A stretch of DNA of 64,000 nucleotides from Streptosporangium sandarakinum. GTDB taxonomy: Bacteria > Actinomycetota > Actinomycetes > Streptosporangiales > Streptosporangiaceae. The DNA is taken from the NCBI RefSeq assembly GCF_013409935.1, contig NZ_JACCCO010000002.1, forward strand, positions 1,674,001-1,738,000, written 5' to 3'. Made by a program: the position numbers and the translations under genes. Positions 31,775-39,888 of this stretch are shown here, in pieces. Positions within the stretch are counted from its first letter, which is position 1. The number at the start of each line of letters is the position of its first letter. The notes under the pieces were generated by a model. The model saw only the letters and a list, made by a program, of their open reading frames with translations. It had not been told where the DNA came from and searched no databases.

Positions 31775-32245
31775 TCAGTCCCGGGCGGGTTTCCGCTGCT
31801 CCCACCGTTCCATCGCGAGCAGGAGCTCGTCGTGGCAGAAGACGAAGAAGTCGCGCATCTCAGCCATGGTGCGGCCGGGGCGGCTGTCGGGGTCGCCGAT
31901 CGCGGCTATGCCCTCGTCGACGGTGTCGGCGATGAGCTGCAGCCGGTTCATCTTGCCGACCATCGCCTCCCACCAGCTCTGGCTGCTCAGGAGGTACAGG
32001 TCGCGCCGGGAGCCCGGGACCGGCTCCCGGCGGAGCAGATCCACGTCCACGAGGTAGCGCACGGCGCCCGAGATGGCGCCGGAGCTGGCGCCGAGCCGTT
32101 CGGCGAGGTCGGCGGCGCTGAGCGCGTCCTCCTCGGCGGTCATCACGGTGAGCATCACGCGGGCCGCCATCGGCGGGACGCCCATGGCGGCCAGCATCCG
32201 GCCCATCCGCTCCACGAACCGGCGTACGGCCTCCTCGTCGCGCAT
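31775..32245 (-). CDS. GbsR/MarR-family transcriptional regulator
   Basis: The 156-residue protein has a winged HTH (about 38-90; LSAADLAERLGASSGAISGA, then a wing with VPGSRRDLYLLS). A C-terminal helical part follows, with FFVFCHDELLLAMERWEQR. ATG 32245 is preceded by GAGGGGG; an upstream alternative start at 32287 lacks this. It is divergent from the two-gene ABC exporter and is almost certainly its regulator. The family commonly controls ABC exporters of this type in actinobacteria. Confidence 0.88.
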   Translation of the reverse strand: MRDEEAVRRFVERMGRMLAAMGVPPMAARVMLTVMTAEEDALSAADLAERLGASSGAISGAVRYLVDVDLLRREPVPGSRRDLYLLSSQSWWEAMVGKMNRLQLIADTVDEGIAAIGDPDSRPGRTMAEMRDFFVFCHDELLLAMERWEQRKPARD

Positions 32246-32293
32246 CCGTCCCCCTCTCTGGCGTCCTCCCGCATTCTCCCGCGTCAAGAACGC

Positions 32294-32333
32294 GTACAGG
32301 TACTTTCATTTTTCTCTGAAGCCTCTGTACATT
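32294..32333 (+). promoter_or_regulatory. promoter of the ABC exporter, probably leaderless
   Basis: GTACAG (32294-32299) and CTGTAC (32325-32330) form a spaced inverted repeat, and TACATT (32328-32333) is a likely -10 box. ATG 32341 lies 7 bases further, with no Shine-Dalgarno, so transcription probably starts at or next to the start codon. Confidence 0.5.
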
Positions 32334-32340
32334 CTAAAAC

Positions 32341-33318
32341 ATGAGCAACGTCATCTCGGTGTCCGGCGTCACGAAGCGATTCGGCCGGACCCGCGCGCTG
32401 GACGGCCTGGACCTGGAGGTCCGGGCCGGCGAGGTGCACGGCTTCCTGGGCCCGAACGGCGCCGGGAAGTCGACCGCGATCCGCGTCCTGCTCGGCCTGC
32501 TGCGGGCCGATTCGGGCACGGTCCGACTGCTGGGCGGCGACCCCTGGAAGGACGCCGTCGAGCTCCACCGCCGCCTGGCCTACGTGCCCGGCGACGTCAC
32601 ACTGTGGCCCAACCTGTCCGGCGGAGAGGTCATCGACCTGCTCGGCCGGCTGCGCGGCGGTCTCGACCGGGATCGCAAGAGGGAGCTGATCGAGCGGTTC
32701 GACCTCGACCCGCGCAAGAAGGGCCGGGCCTACTCCAAGGGCAACCGGCAGAAGGTCGCCCTCGTCGCCGCGCTCGCCTCCGACGCGGAGCTGCTGCTGC
32801 TGGACGAGCCGACCTCCGGGCTCGACCCGCTGATGGAGGCGGTCTTCACCGACTGCGTCGCCGAGGCTCGGGAGCGGGGCCGTACGGTGCTGCTGTCCAG
32901 CCACATCCTCGCCGAGGTCGAGAAGCTGTGCGACCGGGTGAGCATCATCCGCGACGGCCGCACCGTCGAGACCGGCACGCTGGCCGAACTGCGCCACCTG
33001 ACCCGCACGTCGATCACCGCCGAGCTGGCCGGCCCGCCCGACGGGCTGGCGGACCTGCCCGGCGTCCACGGCCTGCGCGCCGACGGCGGCCGGGTGACGT
33101 TCGAGGTCGACGACGACCGGCTGGGCGACGCGCTGGCGCGGCTCGCGGCCCGCGGCGTGCGCTCGCTCACCAGCCGGCCGCCGACCCTGGAGGAGCTGTT
33201 CCTGCGCCACTACCGGGACGGGGACGCCCGTACGGCGAACGGGAGCACCCGTACGGCCGGCGGCGACGCCCGGCCGGTGGACGGGGACGCCCGTACGGCG
33301 AGCGGAGACGCCCGATGA
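32341..33318 (+). CDS. ABC exporter ATP-binding protein
   Basis: The 325-residue protein has Walker [10 protein letters not shown] (37-45), a modified signature [15 protein letters not shown] and Walker [15 protein letters not shown]-terminal domain of the drug-exporter type follows (about 225-295). The last 30 residues repeat GDAR, RTA and related units and look like a repeat expansion; they are dispensable in appearance. It overlaps the permease gene by four bases (ATGA). The layout matches tetronasin-resistance-type exporters: one ATPase plus one large permease. Confidence 0.93.
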   Translation: MSNVISVSGVTKRFGRTRALDGLDLEVRAGEVHGFLGPNGAGKSTAIRVLLGLLRADSGTVRLLGGDPWKDAVELHRRLAYVPGDVTLWPNLSGGEVIDLLGRLRGGLDRDRKRELIERFDLDPRKKGRAYSKGNRQKVALVAALASDAELLLLDEPTSGLDPLMEAVFTDCVAEARERGRTVLLSSHILAEVEKLCDRVSIIRDGRTVETGTLAELRHLTRTSITAELAGPPDGLADLPGVHGLRADGGRVTFEVDDDRLGDALARLAARGVRSLTSRPPTLEELFLRHYRDGDARTANGSTRTAGGDARPVDGDARTASGDAR

Positions 33319-34892
33319 CCGGCACCGGCTCGCTCGTCCGGCTGATCCTGCGGCGCGACCGGCTCGTTCTGCCGCTGTGGGTGCTGCTGCTCGCCGTACT
33401 GCCGATCACCCAGACCGCCGGCATCGCCGAGCTGTACCCGACCGAGCGGGGGCTGCGGGAGTTCGCCGCGTCCTTCGGCGCCAACCCCGCGCTGGTCGCG
33501 ATGTACGGGCCGTTCACGCACTGGAACGCCGCCGCGCTGGGCGTGTGGCGCGCCGGGTTCACCCCCGTGCTGCTGGGTCTGGCCTGCCTGCTCACCGTGG
33601 TCCGGCACACCCGGGTGGAGGAGGAGACCGGCCGTCGCGAGCTGCTCGGCTCCACCGTCCTGGGCCGTCAGGCGGGGCTGTCGGCGGCGCTGGCCGTGGC
33701 CGCGTCGGCGAACCTGGCCGTGGCGCTGGTCGTCCTGGCCTCCTTCGCCGGGCCGGGGTACCCGGTCGCCGGCGCGCTGGCCACCGGCCTCGGCTACGCC
33801 GCGACCGGCATGGTGTTCGCCGCCGTGGGCGCGGTCGCCGCGCAGCTCACCGAGAGCGCGGGCGGGGCCCGGGCGATCGGCCTGTCGGCGCTCGGCGTCG
33901 CCTACCTGGTCCGGATGGCCGGCGACTCGACCGGCGCCTCGTGGCTGTCGTGGCTGTCGCCGTTCGGCTGGAGCCAGCGGATGCGTCCCTTCGCCGGCGA
34001 GGTCTGGTGGCCGCTCGCCCTGTCGCTCGCGGCGGTCGCCCTGCTGTCGCTCGCCGCCTACGCCCTGGCCGGGCGCAGGGACCTCGCGGCGGGTGTGCTG
34101 CCGCCGCGGCTGGGTCCCGCCGACGCCGTGCCCGGCTTCGGCTCGCCGCTCGCGCTGGCCTGGCGGCTGCACCGGGGGCCGCTGCTCGGCTGGAGCGCGG
34201 GTTTCGCGGTGTTCGGCGCGGTGGTCGGCGCCGCGGCGAAGGCCGCCGCCGACACGATGGCCGGCAACGCGCGGCTCATGGAGATGATGGCCCGGCTGGG
34301 CGGCTCGGCGAACGTGGCCGACGTCTTCGTCGCGAGCGTGATGAGCATCTTCGGGATGGGCGCCGCCGGCTACGCCGTGCAGGCCGCGCTGCGGATGCGC
34401 GGCGAGGAGACGCTCATGCGCGCCGAACCGCTGCTGGCCGCCCCGGTGGGCAGGGCCCGGTGGATGGCGGGTCACCTGGTGTTCGCGCTGCTCGGGCCGG
34501 CCGTGGTGATGCTGGTCCTGGGGGTCGCGGTCGGGATCGCCTACGGCGCGAGCACCGGCGACGTCGCCGGCCGGCTCCCCGGGGTGGCGGGCGCGGCGGT
34601 CTCCCAGCTCCCCGCCGTGTGGTCGCTGGCCGGGCTGGCGGTCGCGCTGTTCGGCCTGTTGCCACGCCTGACCGCGCTGGCGTGGGCGGCGCTGGCGCTG
34701 TTCCTGCTGCTCGGCCAGGTCGGCGCGCTGCTGGACCTGCCGCCCGCGGCGCTGGACCTCTCACCGTTCAGCCATCTGCCCAAGCTCCCCGGCGGGGAGG
34801 TGGCGGCGACGCCGCTGCTCGTACTGACCGCGATCGCCGCCGCGCTCGTGGCCACCGGCCTGTACGGCTTCCGCCGCCGCGACGTCGGCTGA
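33315..34892 (+). CDS. ABC exporter permease (tetronasin-resistance type)
   Basis: The 525-residue integral membrane protein has about twelve hydrophobic segments in two similar halves. The first begins [20 protein letters not shown] and the second [20 protein letters not shown]. Motifs [19 protein letters not shown] and [20 protein letters not shown] occupy equivalent positions in the two halves, as is typical of this export-permease group. ATG 33315 lies within the ATPase stop. It probably exports a polyether or other hydrophobic antibiotic; the substrate is unknown. Confidence 0.9.
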   Translation: MTGTGSLVRLILRRDRLVLPLWVLLLAVLPITQTAGIAELYPTERGLREFAASFGANPALVAMYGPFTHWNAAALGVWRAGFTPVLLGLACLLTVVRHTRVEEETGRRELLGSTVLGRQAGLSAALAVAASANLAVALVVLASFAGPGYPVAGALATGLGYAATGMVFAAVGAVAAQLTESAGGARAIGLSALGVAYLVRMAGDSTGASWLSWLSPFGWSQRMRPFAGEVWWPLALSLAAVALLSLAAYALAGRRDLAAGVLPPRLGPADAVPGFGSPLALAWRLHRGPLLGWSAGFAVFGAVVGAAAKAAADTMAGNARLMEMMARLGGSANVADVFVASVMSIFGMGAAGYAVQAALRMRGEETLMRAEPLLAAPVGRARWMAGHLVFALLGPAVVMLVLGVAVGIAYGASTGDVAGRLPGVAGAAVSQLPAVWSLAGLAVALFGLLPRLTALAWAALALFLLLGQVGALLDLPPAALDLSPFSHLPKLPGGEVAATPLLVLTAIAAALVATGLYGFRRRDVG

Positions 34893-34920
34893 CGCCGGCG
34901 GGCACGGTCCGGCGTCGCCG

Positions 34921-34960
34921 GGGTCCCGCCGTACGGTTCGCGGGCCGTACGGCGGGACCC
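34921..34960 (+). terminator. terminator after the ABC exporter
   Basis: Perfect 16-bp arms (GGGTCCCGCCGTACGG and its complement) enclose an 8-base loop, 28 bases past the permease stop. The remaining sequence to 35157 shows no gene. Confidence 0.8.
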
Positions 34961-35157
34961 GGGGGCCATGCGAGGAGGGTGCGCGGACGGGCGGCCGATG
35001 GGGGTTTCGGCAGGTGGGAGCCGGTGAGGAACGAGGAAGGAGCCGTCCGCCTCCGGCGGCGGCCCGCAGGGGGGCGGACCGGTGCCGCCGGGGATGAGCG
35101 CCGCGCTCGGGGGCAGGGTCTCCCGGTCACCCGTCCGCACCGCCGAAGGAGGACCGC

Positions 35158-35817
35158 ATGGCCGACACCGCCATCATCGACGTCGACGGCACCCTGGTCG
35201 ACACCAACTACCAGCACGCGCTCGCGTGGTACCGGGCTTTCAACCGCTACGACGTGGTGCTGCCGCTGTGGCGCATCCACCGGCACATCGGCATGGGGGG
35301 CGACCAGATCGTGGCCGCACTCGCCGGGGAGGACGTCGAGCGGGAGCACGGCGACGCGCTGCGGGAGGCGTGGACCGAGGAGTTCGACAAGATGATCGAC
35401 GAGGTGCGGCCCTTCGAGGGCGCCACCGACCTGCTGGTCGAGCTGGGCCGACGCGGGTTCGCCGTGGTCCTCGCCTCCTCCGGCAAGCCGGAGCACGTCG
35501 ATCACTTCCTCGACCTCATCGACGGCCGCGAGCACTGCAGGGCGTGGACCACCTCCGAGGACGTCGAGAAGACCAAGCCCGCCCCCGACCTGATGAAGGT
35601 GGCGCTCGCCAAGGTCGAGGGCGCCTCGGGGGTGGCGGTCGGCGACTCCACCTGGGACTTCCTCGCCGCCGGCAAGCTGGACCTGCCCGGCATCGCGATC
35701 CGCACCGGCGGGTTCTCGCCCGAGGAGCTGCGCGAGGCCGGCGCCGCCCACGTCTTCGATTCGATTCCCGACCTGATCGACGGGCTCGACCGCACGCCGC
35801 TCCGGAAGGCCACCTGA
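35158..35817 (+). CDS. HAD-superfamily hydrolase
   Basis: The 219-residue protein is of the beta-phosphoglucomutase-like (subfamily IA) type. Nucleophile motif DVDGT includes Asp8 and Asp10, motif II is VVLASSGKP, the lysine motif is KTKPAPDLM and motif III is GVAVGDSTWD. The helical cap lies between residues 15 and 85. ATG 35158 follows AAGGAGGACC. The substrate is probably a sugar phosphate, given that a mannose-6-phosphate isomerase follows. A hairpin lies between the two genes, so co-transcription may be attenuated. Confidence 0.9.
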   Translation: MADTAIIDVDGTLVDTNYQHALAWYRAFNRYDVVLPLWRIHRHIGMGGDQIVAALAGEDVEREHGDALREAWTEEFDKMIDEVRPFEGATDLLVELGRRGFAVVLASSGKPEHVDHFLDLIDGREHCRAWTTSEDVEKTKPAPDLMKVALAKVEGASGVAVGDSTWDFLAAGKLDLPGIAIRTGGFSPEELREAGAAHVFDSIPDLIDGLDRTPLRKAT

Positions 35818-35824
35818 CGACGTC

Positions 35825-35846
35825 GCCCCCGCCCGGGGGCGGGGGC
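35825..35846 (+). terminator. hairpin between the HAD and isomerase genes
   Basis: GCCCCCGCC-CGGG-GGCGGGGGC has perfect 9-bp arms, starting 7 bases after the HAD stop. It may be a terminator or an attenuator, since the next gene has its own ribosome site (GGAGG) right after it. Confidence 0.5.
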
Positions 35847-35862
35847 TTCCCGGAGGTTTCCG

Positions 35863-36930
35863 ATGAACTGGTACCCGCTGCGTCTCAGCAGCCCCGTCCG
35901 CGACTACGTCTTCGGCGGCCGGGCCATCGCCGAGCGGCTGGGCCGTACCGGCCTCCCCCATGGTCCCGTCGCCGAGACGTGGGAGGTGAGCGACCTGGAA
36001 GGCGAGAGCGCGGTGGTGAGCAACGGCCCCCTGGCCGGGTGCACGCTGCGGGAGCTCGTCGAGGACCGGCCGGGCGAGCTGGTGTGCCACGGCTGGAGCG
36101 GGCCGCACTTCCCGGTGCTCACGAAGTTCATCGACGCCACCGGCATGCTGCCGGTGCACCTGCACGCCGACGACGCGACCGCGCGGCGGCTGCAGGCCCA
36201 GCCGAACGGCAAGACCGAGGCGTGGCACATCCTGGACGCCGCACCCGGCGCCACCGCCCTGGTCGGCGTCAAGGAGGGCGTGGGCCACGACGAGCTGCGC
36301 GCCGCGCTCCTGGAGCAGGACTTCGACGCGGTGATGCGGCGGCTCCCGGTGCGGCCGGGCGAGACGGTGTACGTGCCGGGCGGGACGCTGCACAGCTTCG
36401 GTCCCCGCACCCTCGTCTACGAGATCGAGCAGACCTCCGACATCCATCAGCACGCCATGCCCTGGCGCATGGAGGACGGCTCCCCCCTGGGGAGAGGTGA
36501 GTGGCACGCCGGCGTCGAACGGCTGCTGGAGGAGTGGCGGCCGGAGCCGCGGCCCGACTTCCAGCCGGGCCTGCGCATCCCCGCGGGCGAGGACGTCGAG
36601 CGGGTGATCTGCTGCGCCGGGCCGTACTTCGCCCTGGAGCGCTGGCGGGTGGCGGCCGGCGTGTCGCCGGTGTGCCGGTTCGACACCGCGCTCGTGGTGA
36701 GCAACGCCGGCGGCCCGGTGGCGGTCGAGGCCGGCGGGTGGTGCGAGACCCTCGGGCCGGCGCGGACGCTGCTGCTGCCCGCCGCACTCGGCCTGGTACG
36801 GGTCAGCGGGCCGGCCGACCTGCTGGTCGGCTACCTGCCGAACCTGGAGCGCGACATCCGCGCCCCGCTGGCCGCGAGCGGCTACGGGCCACAGGTCATC
36901 GCCTCGCTCGGGGAGGGTCTGGCGGCCTGA
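35863..36930 (+). CDS. manA: class I mannose-6-phosphate isomerase
   Basis: The enzyme interconverts mannose-6-phosphate and fructose-6-phosphate, supplying GDP-mannose or feeding mannose into glycolysis. The 355-residue zinc protein is of the short Bacillus-type. Zinc-binding segments are PVHLHADD (His99, His101), the KTEAWH segment (Glu119) and the YVPGGTLHSFG segment with His177. The start AT LRLSSPVRDYVFGGRAIAER is typical of the family. The C-terminal third is a beta domain. It may work with the upstream HAD phosphatase in sugar-phosphate turnover. GGAGG precedes ATG 35863. Confidence 0.88.
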   Translation: MNWYPLRLSSPVRDYVFGGRAIAERLGRTGLPHGPVAETWEVSDLEGESAVVSNGPLAGCTLRELVEDRPGELVCHGWSGPHFPVLTKFIDATGMLPVHLHADDATARRLQAQPNGKTEAWHILDAAPGATALVGVKEGVGHDELRAALLEQDFDAVMRRLPVRPGETVYVPGGTLHSFGPRTLVYEIEQTSDIHQHAMPWRMEDGSPLGRGEWHAGVERLLEEWRPEPRPDFQPGLRIPAGEDVERVICCAGPYFALERWRVAAGVSPVCRFDTALVVSNAGGPVAVEAGGWCETLGPARTLLLPAALGLVRVSGPADLLVGYLPNLERDIRAPLAASGYGPQVIASLGEGLAA

Positions 36931-36933
36931 GCC

Positions 36934-37025
36934 GCGCGGACCCGGCGGTTCGGGACGCGCGGACCCGGCGGTTCGGGACGCGCGGACCCGGCGGTTCGGG
37001 ACGCGCGGACCCGGCGGTTCGGGAC
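36934..37025. repeat. four exact tandem copies of a 23-bp unit
   Basis: The unit GCGCGGACCCGGCGGTTCGGG plus AC repeats four times without a change, starting 4 bases after the isomerase stop. There are no spacers, so it is not a CRISPR. Perfect identity points to recent expansion or continuing slippage. Confidence 0.95.
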
Positions 37026-37091
37026 GCGGGAAGGAGCCCCCGCGGGGGCGGGGATGAGTTATCACGCCTCTCACCTGGGCAACCAGCAGGG

Positions 37092-38415
37092 ATGGACCAT
37101 TCAGAAGCACCGGTGCTGGAGGCGCTCGCCGCCTACCACGCCGAGAAGCAGCTGCCGTTCACCCCGCCGGGCACAAGCAGGGGCGCGGCGCCGACCCGAG
37201 GGTCCGCGCGGTGCTGGGGGACGCCGTCTTCCACTCCGACGTCCTGGCCGTCAACGGCCTGGACGACCGCACCTCCTCCAAGGGGATCCTGGAGCGGGCC
37301 CAGGAGCTCATGGCCGACGCCGTCGGCGCGGACCACACCTTCTTCTCCACCTGCGGCAGCTCCCTGTCGGTCAAGGCCGCCATGCTGGCGGCGGCAGGCC
37401 CGCACGAGAAGCTGGTACTCGGCAGGGACGCCCACAAGGCCATGGTGGCCGGGCTGATCCTGTCCGGTGTCCGGCCGGTCTGGGTGGACCCGAACTTCGA
37501 CCCGGACCTGCACCTGGCCCACCCGCCGTCGGTCGAGGCGTTCACCGCGGCCTTCGACGAGCACCCCGACGCCAAGGGCGCGCTGGTGACCAGCCCGACG
37601 CCGTACGGCACCTGCGGCGACCTGGCCGGGCTCGCCCGGATGTGCCACGAGCGGGGCAGACCCCTGCTGGTGGACGAGGCGTGGGGCGCGCACCTGCCCT
37701 TCCACCCCGACCTGCCGGTCTGGGCGATGAACGCCGGCGCCGACGTCTGCGTCACCTCCATCCACAAGATGGGGTCGGGGCTGGAGCAGAGCTCCGTCTT
37801 CCACCTGCGGGGCGACCTCGTCGACCCGGAGGCACTCAAGTCGCGCGCCGACCTGCTGAGCACCACCAGCCCGTCGGTGCTGATCTACGCCGCCCTGGAC
37901 GGCTGGCGGCGGCAGATGGCCGAGCACGGCCGTGAGCTGTACGACCACGCGCTGGCGCTGGCCGGGAGCCTGCGCGAGCGGATCTCCGAGATCAAGGGCA
38001 TGCACGTCCACACCCGGGACGACTTCTGCGGGCCCGGCCGGGCGTCCGACATGGAGAGGAGTCCGCCGCCAGGCTGCTCACCGGGCTGAGGGACCTGGCC
38101 GAGCACGCCGGTGAGCTGCCCCCGGGCCCGTCGATGGACGTCCCCGACCCGCGGGAGCTGCGGCTGGAGCAGGCCATGCTGCCGCGGGACGCGTTCTTCG
38201 GCCGTGCCGAGCGGGTGCCGTGGCGGGAGGCCGTGGGCCGGGTCTCCGCGGAGATGCTCACGCCGTACCCGCCCGGCATCCCCGCCGCGGTGCCCGGTGA
38301 GCGGCTCACCGAGGCGGTGCTGGACTACCTGCGCACCGGGGTGGACGCCGGGATGGTCGTACCGGACGCGGCGGACCCGGAGGTCAGGAGCGTCCGCGTC
38401 GTCGCCGGGGAGTGA
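37092..38415 (+). pseudogene. Orn/Lys/Arg decarboxylase, broken
   Basis: The protein family is clear, but the frame is interrupted twice. The start at ATG 37092 reads VLEALAAYHAEKQLPFTPPG. It needs one more base near 37168 to continue as HKQGRGADPRVRAVLGDA in the next frame. The body (37181-38089) is well conserved, including the PLP-lysine segment VTSIHKMGSGLEQSS and DEAWGAHLPFHPDLP. After GRASDM (about 38055) roughly 50-60 residues are missing and the frame changes. The ending then resumes as EESAARLLTGLRDLAEH and ends with AFFGRAERVPWREAVGRVSA and TPYPPGIP. An intact enzyme would decarboxylate a basic amino acid to a polyamine. Confidence 0.85.
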
Positions 38416-38614
38416 CCGCCGCCCCCGGCGGGCGGCCTCCGCACCGGCGAGGGCCGCTGCCGTCCGGTGGCGGGGCCGGATCGCGAGGGCGGCACCGAAC
38501 GGCCGGGGCACCCCGACCGTTCGCCCTTTTCCGACTTTTCCGGCTTTTTCATCCTCGATGTACCCTTTCGATCACTTACGCCTTGACCAGGGGAAGACGA
38601 CCCTTTACAGCCCT

Positions 38615-38643
38615 TTGACATGACTGTACGTTGTCGTTAAATC
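38615..38643 (+). promoter_or_regulatory. strong housekeeping-type promoter
   Basis: TTGACA (38615-38620), a 17-base spacer and TAAATC (38638-38643) match the vegetative sigma consensus closely. It lies about 30 bases before the start of the small two-gene operon. The 260-base gap upstream of 38676 shows no gene. Confidence 0.7.
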
Positions 38644-38675
38644 ACCCTGTGCATTCGAGGAATGTAGGTGAGACC

Positions 38676-38885
38676 ATGCCCGAAAACGGCAGCGAACGCC
38701 CTCCCGACCCCCGGGTGGCGTTCGCGAGCGCGGCGGAGGCCAACGCCGGGGAGCGCAACGAGCGTCCCGGGGCGGCCGACCGCGCCGTCATCACGGTGAC
38801 CGCCGACGAGCACCTCCCGCCCCTGGCCGAGCAGGCGTTGGACGACCGGCCGCTGACCCTGCGATTCACGGAACCGGAGGAGTAG
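38676..38885 (+). CDS. small acidic protein
   Basis: The function of this 69-residue protein is not recognised. It is rich in Glu, Pro and Ala, with FASAAEANAGERNER near the middle and a C-terminal half with VITVTADEHLPPLAEQALDD. It has no signal peptide, no membrane segment and no cysteine. AGGTGAG precedes ATG 38676. It is directly followed by a DUF1036-like gene (3-base gap) with its own ribosome site, so the two form an operon driven by the promoter at 38615. It does not look like a modified-peptide precursor. Confidence 0.65.
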   Translation: MPENGSERPPDPRVAFASAAEANAGERNERPGAADRAVITVTADEHLPPLAEQALDDRPLTLRFTEPEE

Positions 38886-38888
38886 GCC

Positions 38889-39233
38889 ATGGAGCTGCAC
38901 TTCCGCAACCGCTACGTGTCCAGGGTCTGGGTGGCGATCATGTTCTACAGCCCCGTCACCTGCCGCGACTACGGCCAGTGGGGCACCCGCGGCTGGTGGG
39001 CCGTCGACCCGGGCGGTGAGGCGTTCGTCCTCAACACCGACAACCGCTACGCCGCCTTCTACGCCGAAGCCGCCAACGGAGCCGTCTGGACCGGCCCCTA
39101 CGGCCCGATGTACGTCTACCAGACCGCCTTCGACTCCTGCCTCAACATCGGCAGCACCGCGGCCAGGCGCGTCGGCACCCGACTGGTCGACATGAGCGGC
39201 TACTCCCGCTACTACGTGAACCTCGTCGCCTGA
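38889..39233 (+). CDS. DUF1036-like protein
   Basis: The 114-residue protein matches the DUF1036 pattern in its middle: VWVAIMFYSPVTCRDYGQWG, then RGWWAVDPGG, AFYAEAANGAVWTGPYG and CLNIGS near the end. These domains have no known activity, and many are secreted or periplasmic in other bacteria. This one has no signal peptide. It is coupled to the upstream 69-residue gene by a 3-base gap with GGAGGAG. A direct physical partnership between the two products is plausible but not shown. Confidence 0.7.
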   Translation: MELHFRNRYVSRVWVAIMFYSPVTCRDYGQWGTRGWWAVDPGGEAFVLNTDNRYAAFYAEAANGAVWTGPYGPMYVYQTAFDSCLNIGSTAARRVGTRLVDMSGYSRYYVNLVA

Positions 39234-39517
39234 CGAGGCCCCTCACCGGGCGCCGGCCCGGCACCGGCCGATCGGCATCGCGGTGAGGAAGCCCCCTTGA
39301 GCGCCTCCTGGGAGACGGCTCCGAGGTCCGTCCGGCCTCGTGTCTCCTTCCGCTGACCCGTCCCCCTCCGACCGGGAGGCGCTCACCCCGAAACCGGCCG
39401 CCGAGGCGCCGGCCCCGAAGACGCCCGCCGGCCCCGAACCCGCCCGCCGGCCGCCGAGGCGCACCTCGCCCGTCCGGGACGCCTTTCCGTACGGCTCGCC
39501 GCCCCGGCCGACGCCGG

Positions 39518-39685
39518 CTAGGGCTCGATGTTCTTGCGCAGCGCGGCGAAGTAGAACCCGATGGCGATGGCGCCCACCAGCGCCACCATCCCGACGGTGG
39601 TCCCCTCCGCGCCGAAGAGCGAGGTCAGCACGATCGCGACGGCGAAGACGAGGGGCACGCCGATATCGAGCCTTTTGCGGTTCAC
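39518..39685 (-). CDS. small membrane protein with two helices
   Basis: The 55-residue protein starts at GTG 39685, chosen because AAGGAGG lies only a few bases upstream; the longer frame from an ATG at 39718 has no such signal. It reads RLDIGVPLVFAVAIVLTSLF, then a short GAEGT turn and MVALVGAIAIGFYFAALRK, so two membrane helices. The function is unknown. The 284-base gap to the left of it (39234-39517) holds no convincing gene, only Pro/Arg-rich open frames. Confidence 0.7.
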   Translation of the reverse strand: MNRKRLDIGVPLVFAVAIVLTSLFGAEGTTVGMVALVGAIAIGFYFAALRKNIEP

Positions 39686-39888
39686 GATCCTCCTTCTCGG
39701 TTCGCCTCGCGGCTTCACCGCCCGTTGTCCAGGGCGATGCCGTCCGGCGAGGCAGGATCAACCTAGCGCCCCGCACGCGAACCCGCGCACGGCCGCCGTC
39801 CCGCGACCCGGCGGGGCACCCGCCGAGCACCGGCCCCACGGCCCGGGGGAGCACGCCGGCCGGGTCGCCCGGCCGCCGGTTCCACGGC

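Noticed and set aside
32073..33314. Long N-terminal extension of the ABC permease frame
   Set aside because: The upstream part is out of frame with the real ATPase gene. The permease starts at ATG 33315 inside the ATPase stop.
36934..37025. CRISPR-like array
   Set aside because: The four copies are directly adjacent with no spacers and no cas genes are present.
38676..38885. RiPP precursor peptide
   Set aside because: The 69-residue protein has no Cys/Ser/Thr-rich core, no leader-type cleavage site and no modifying enzyme next to it.
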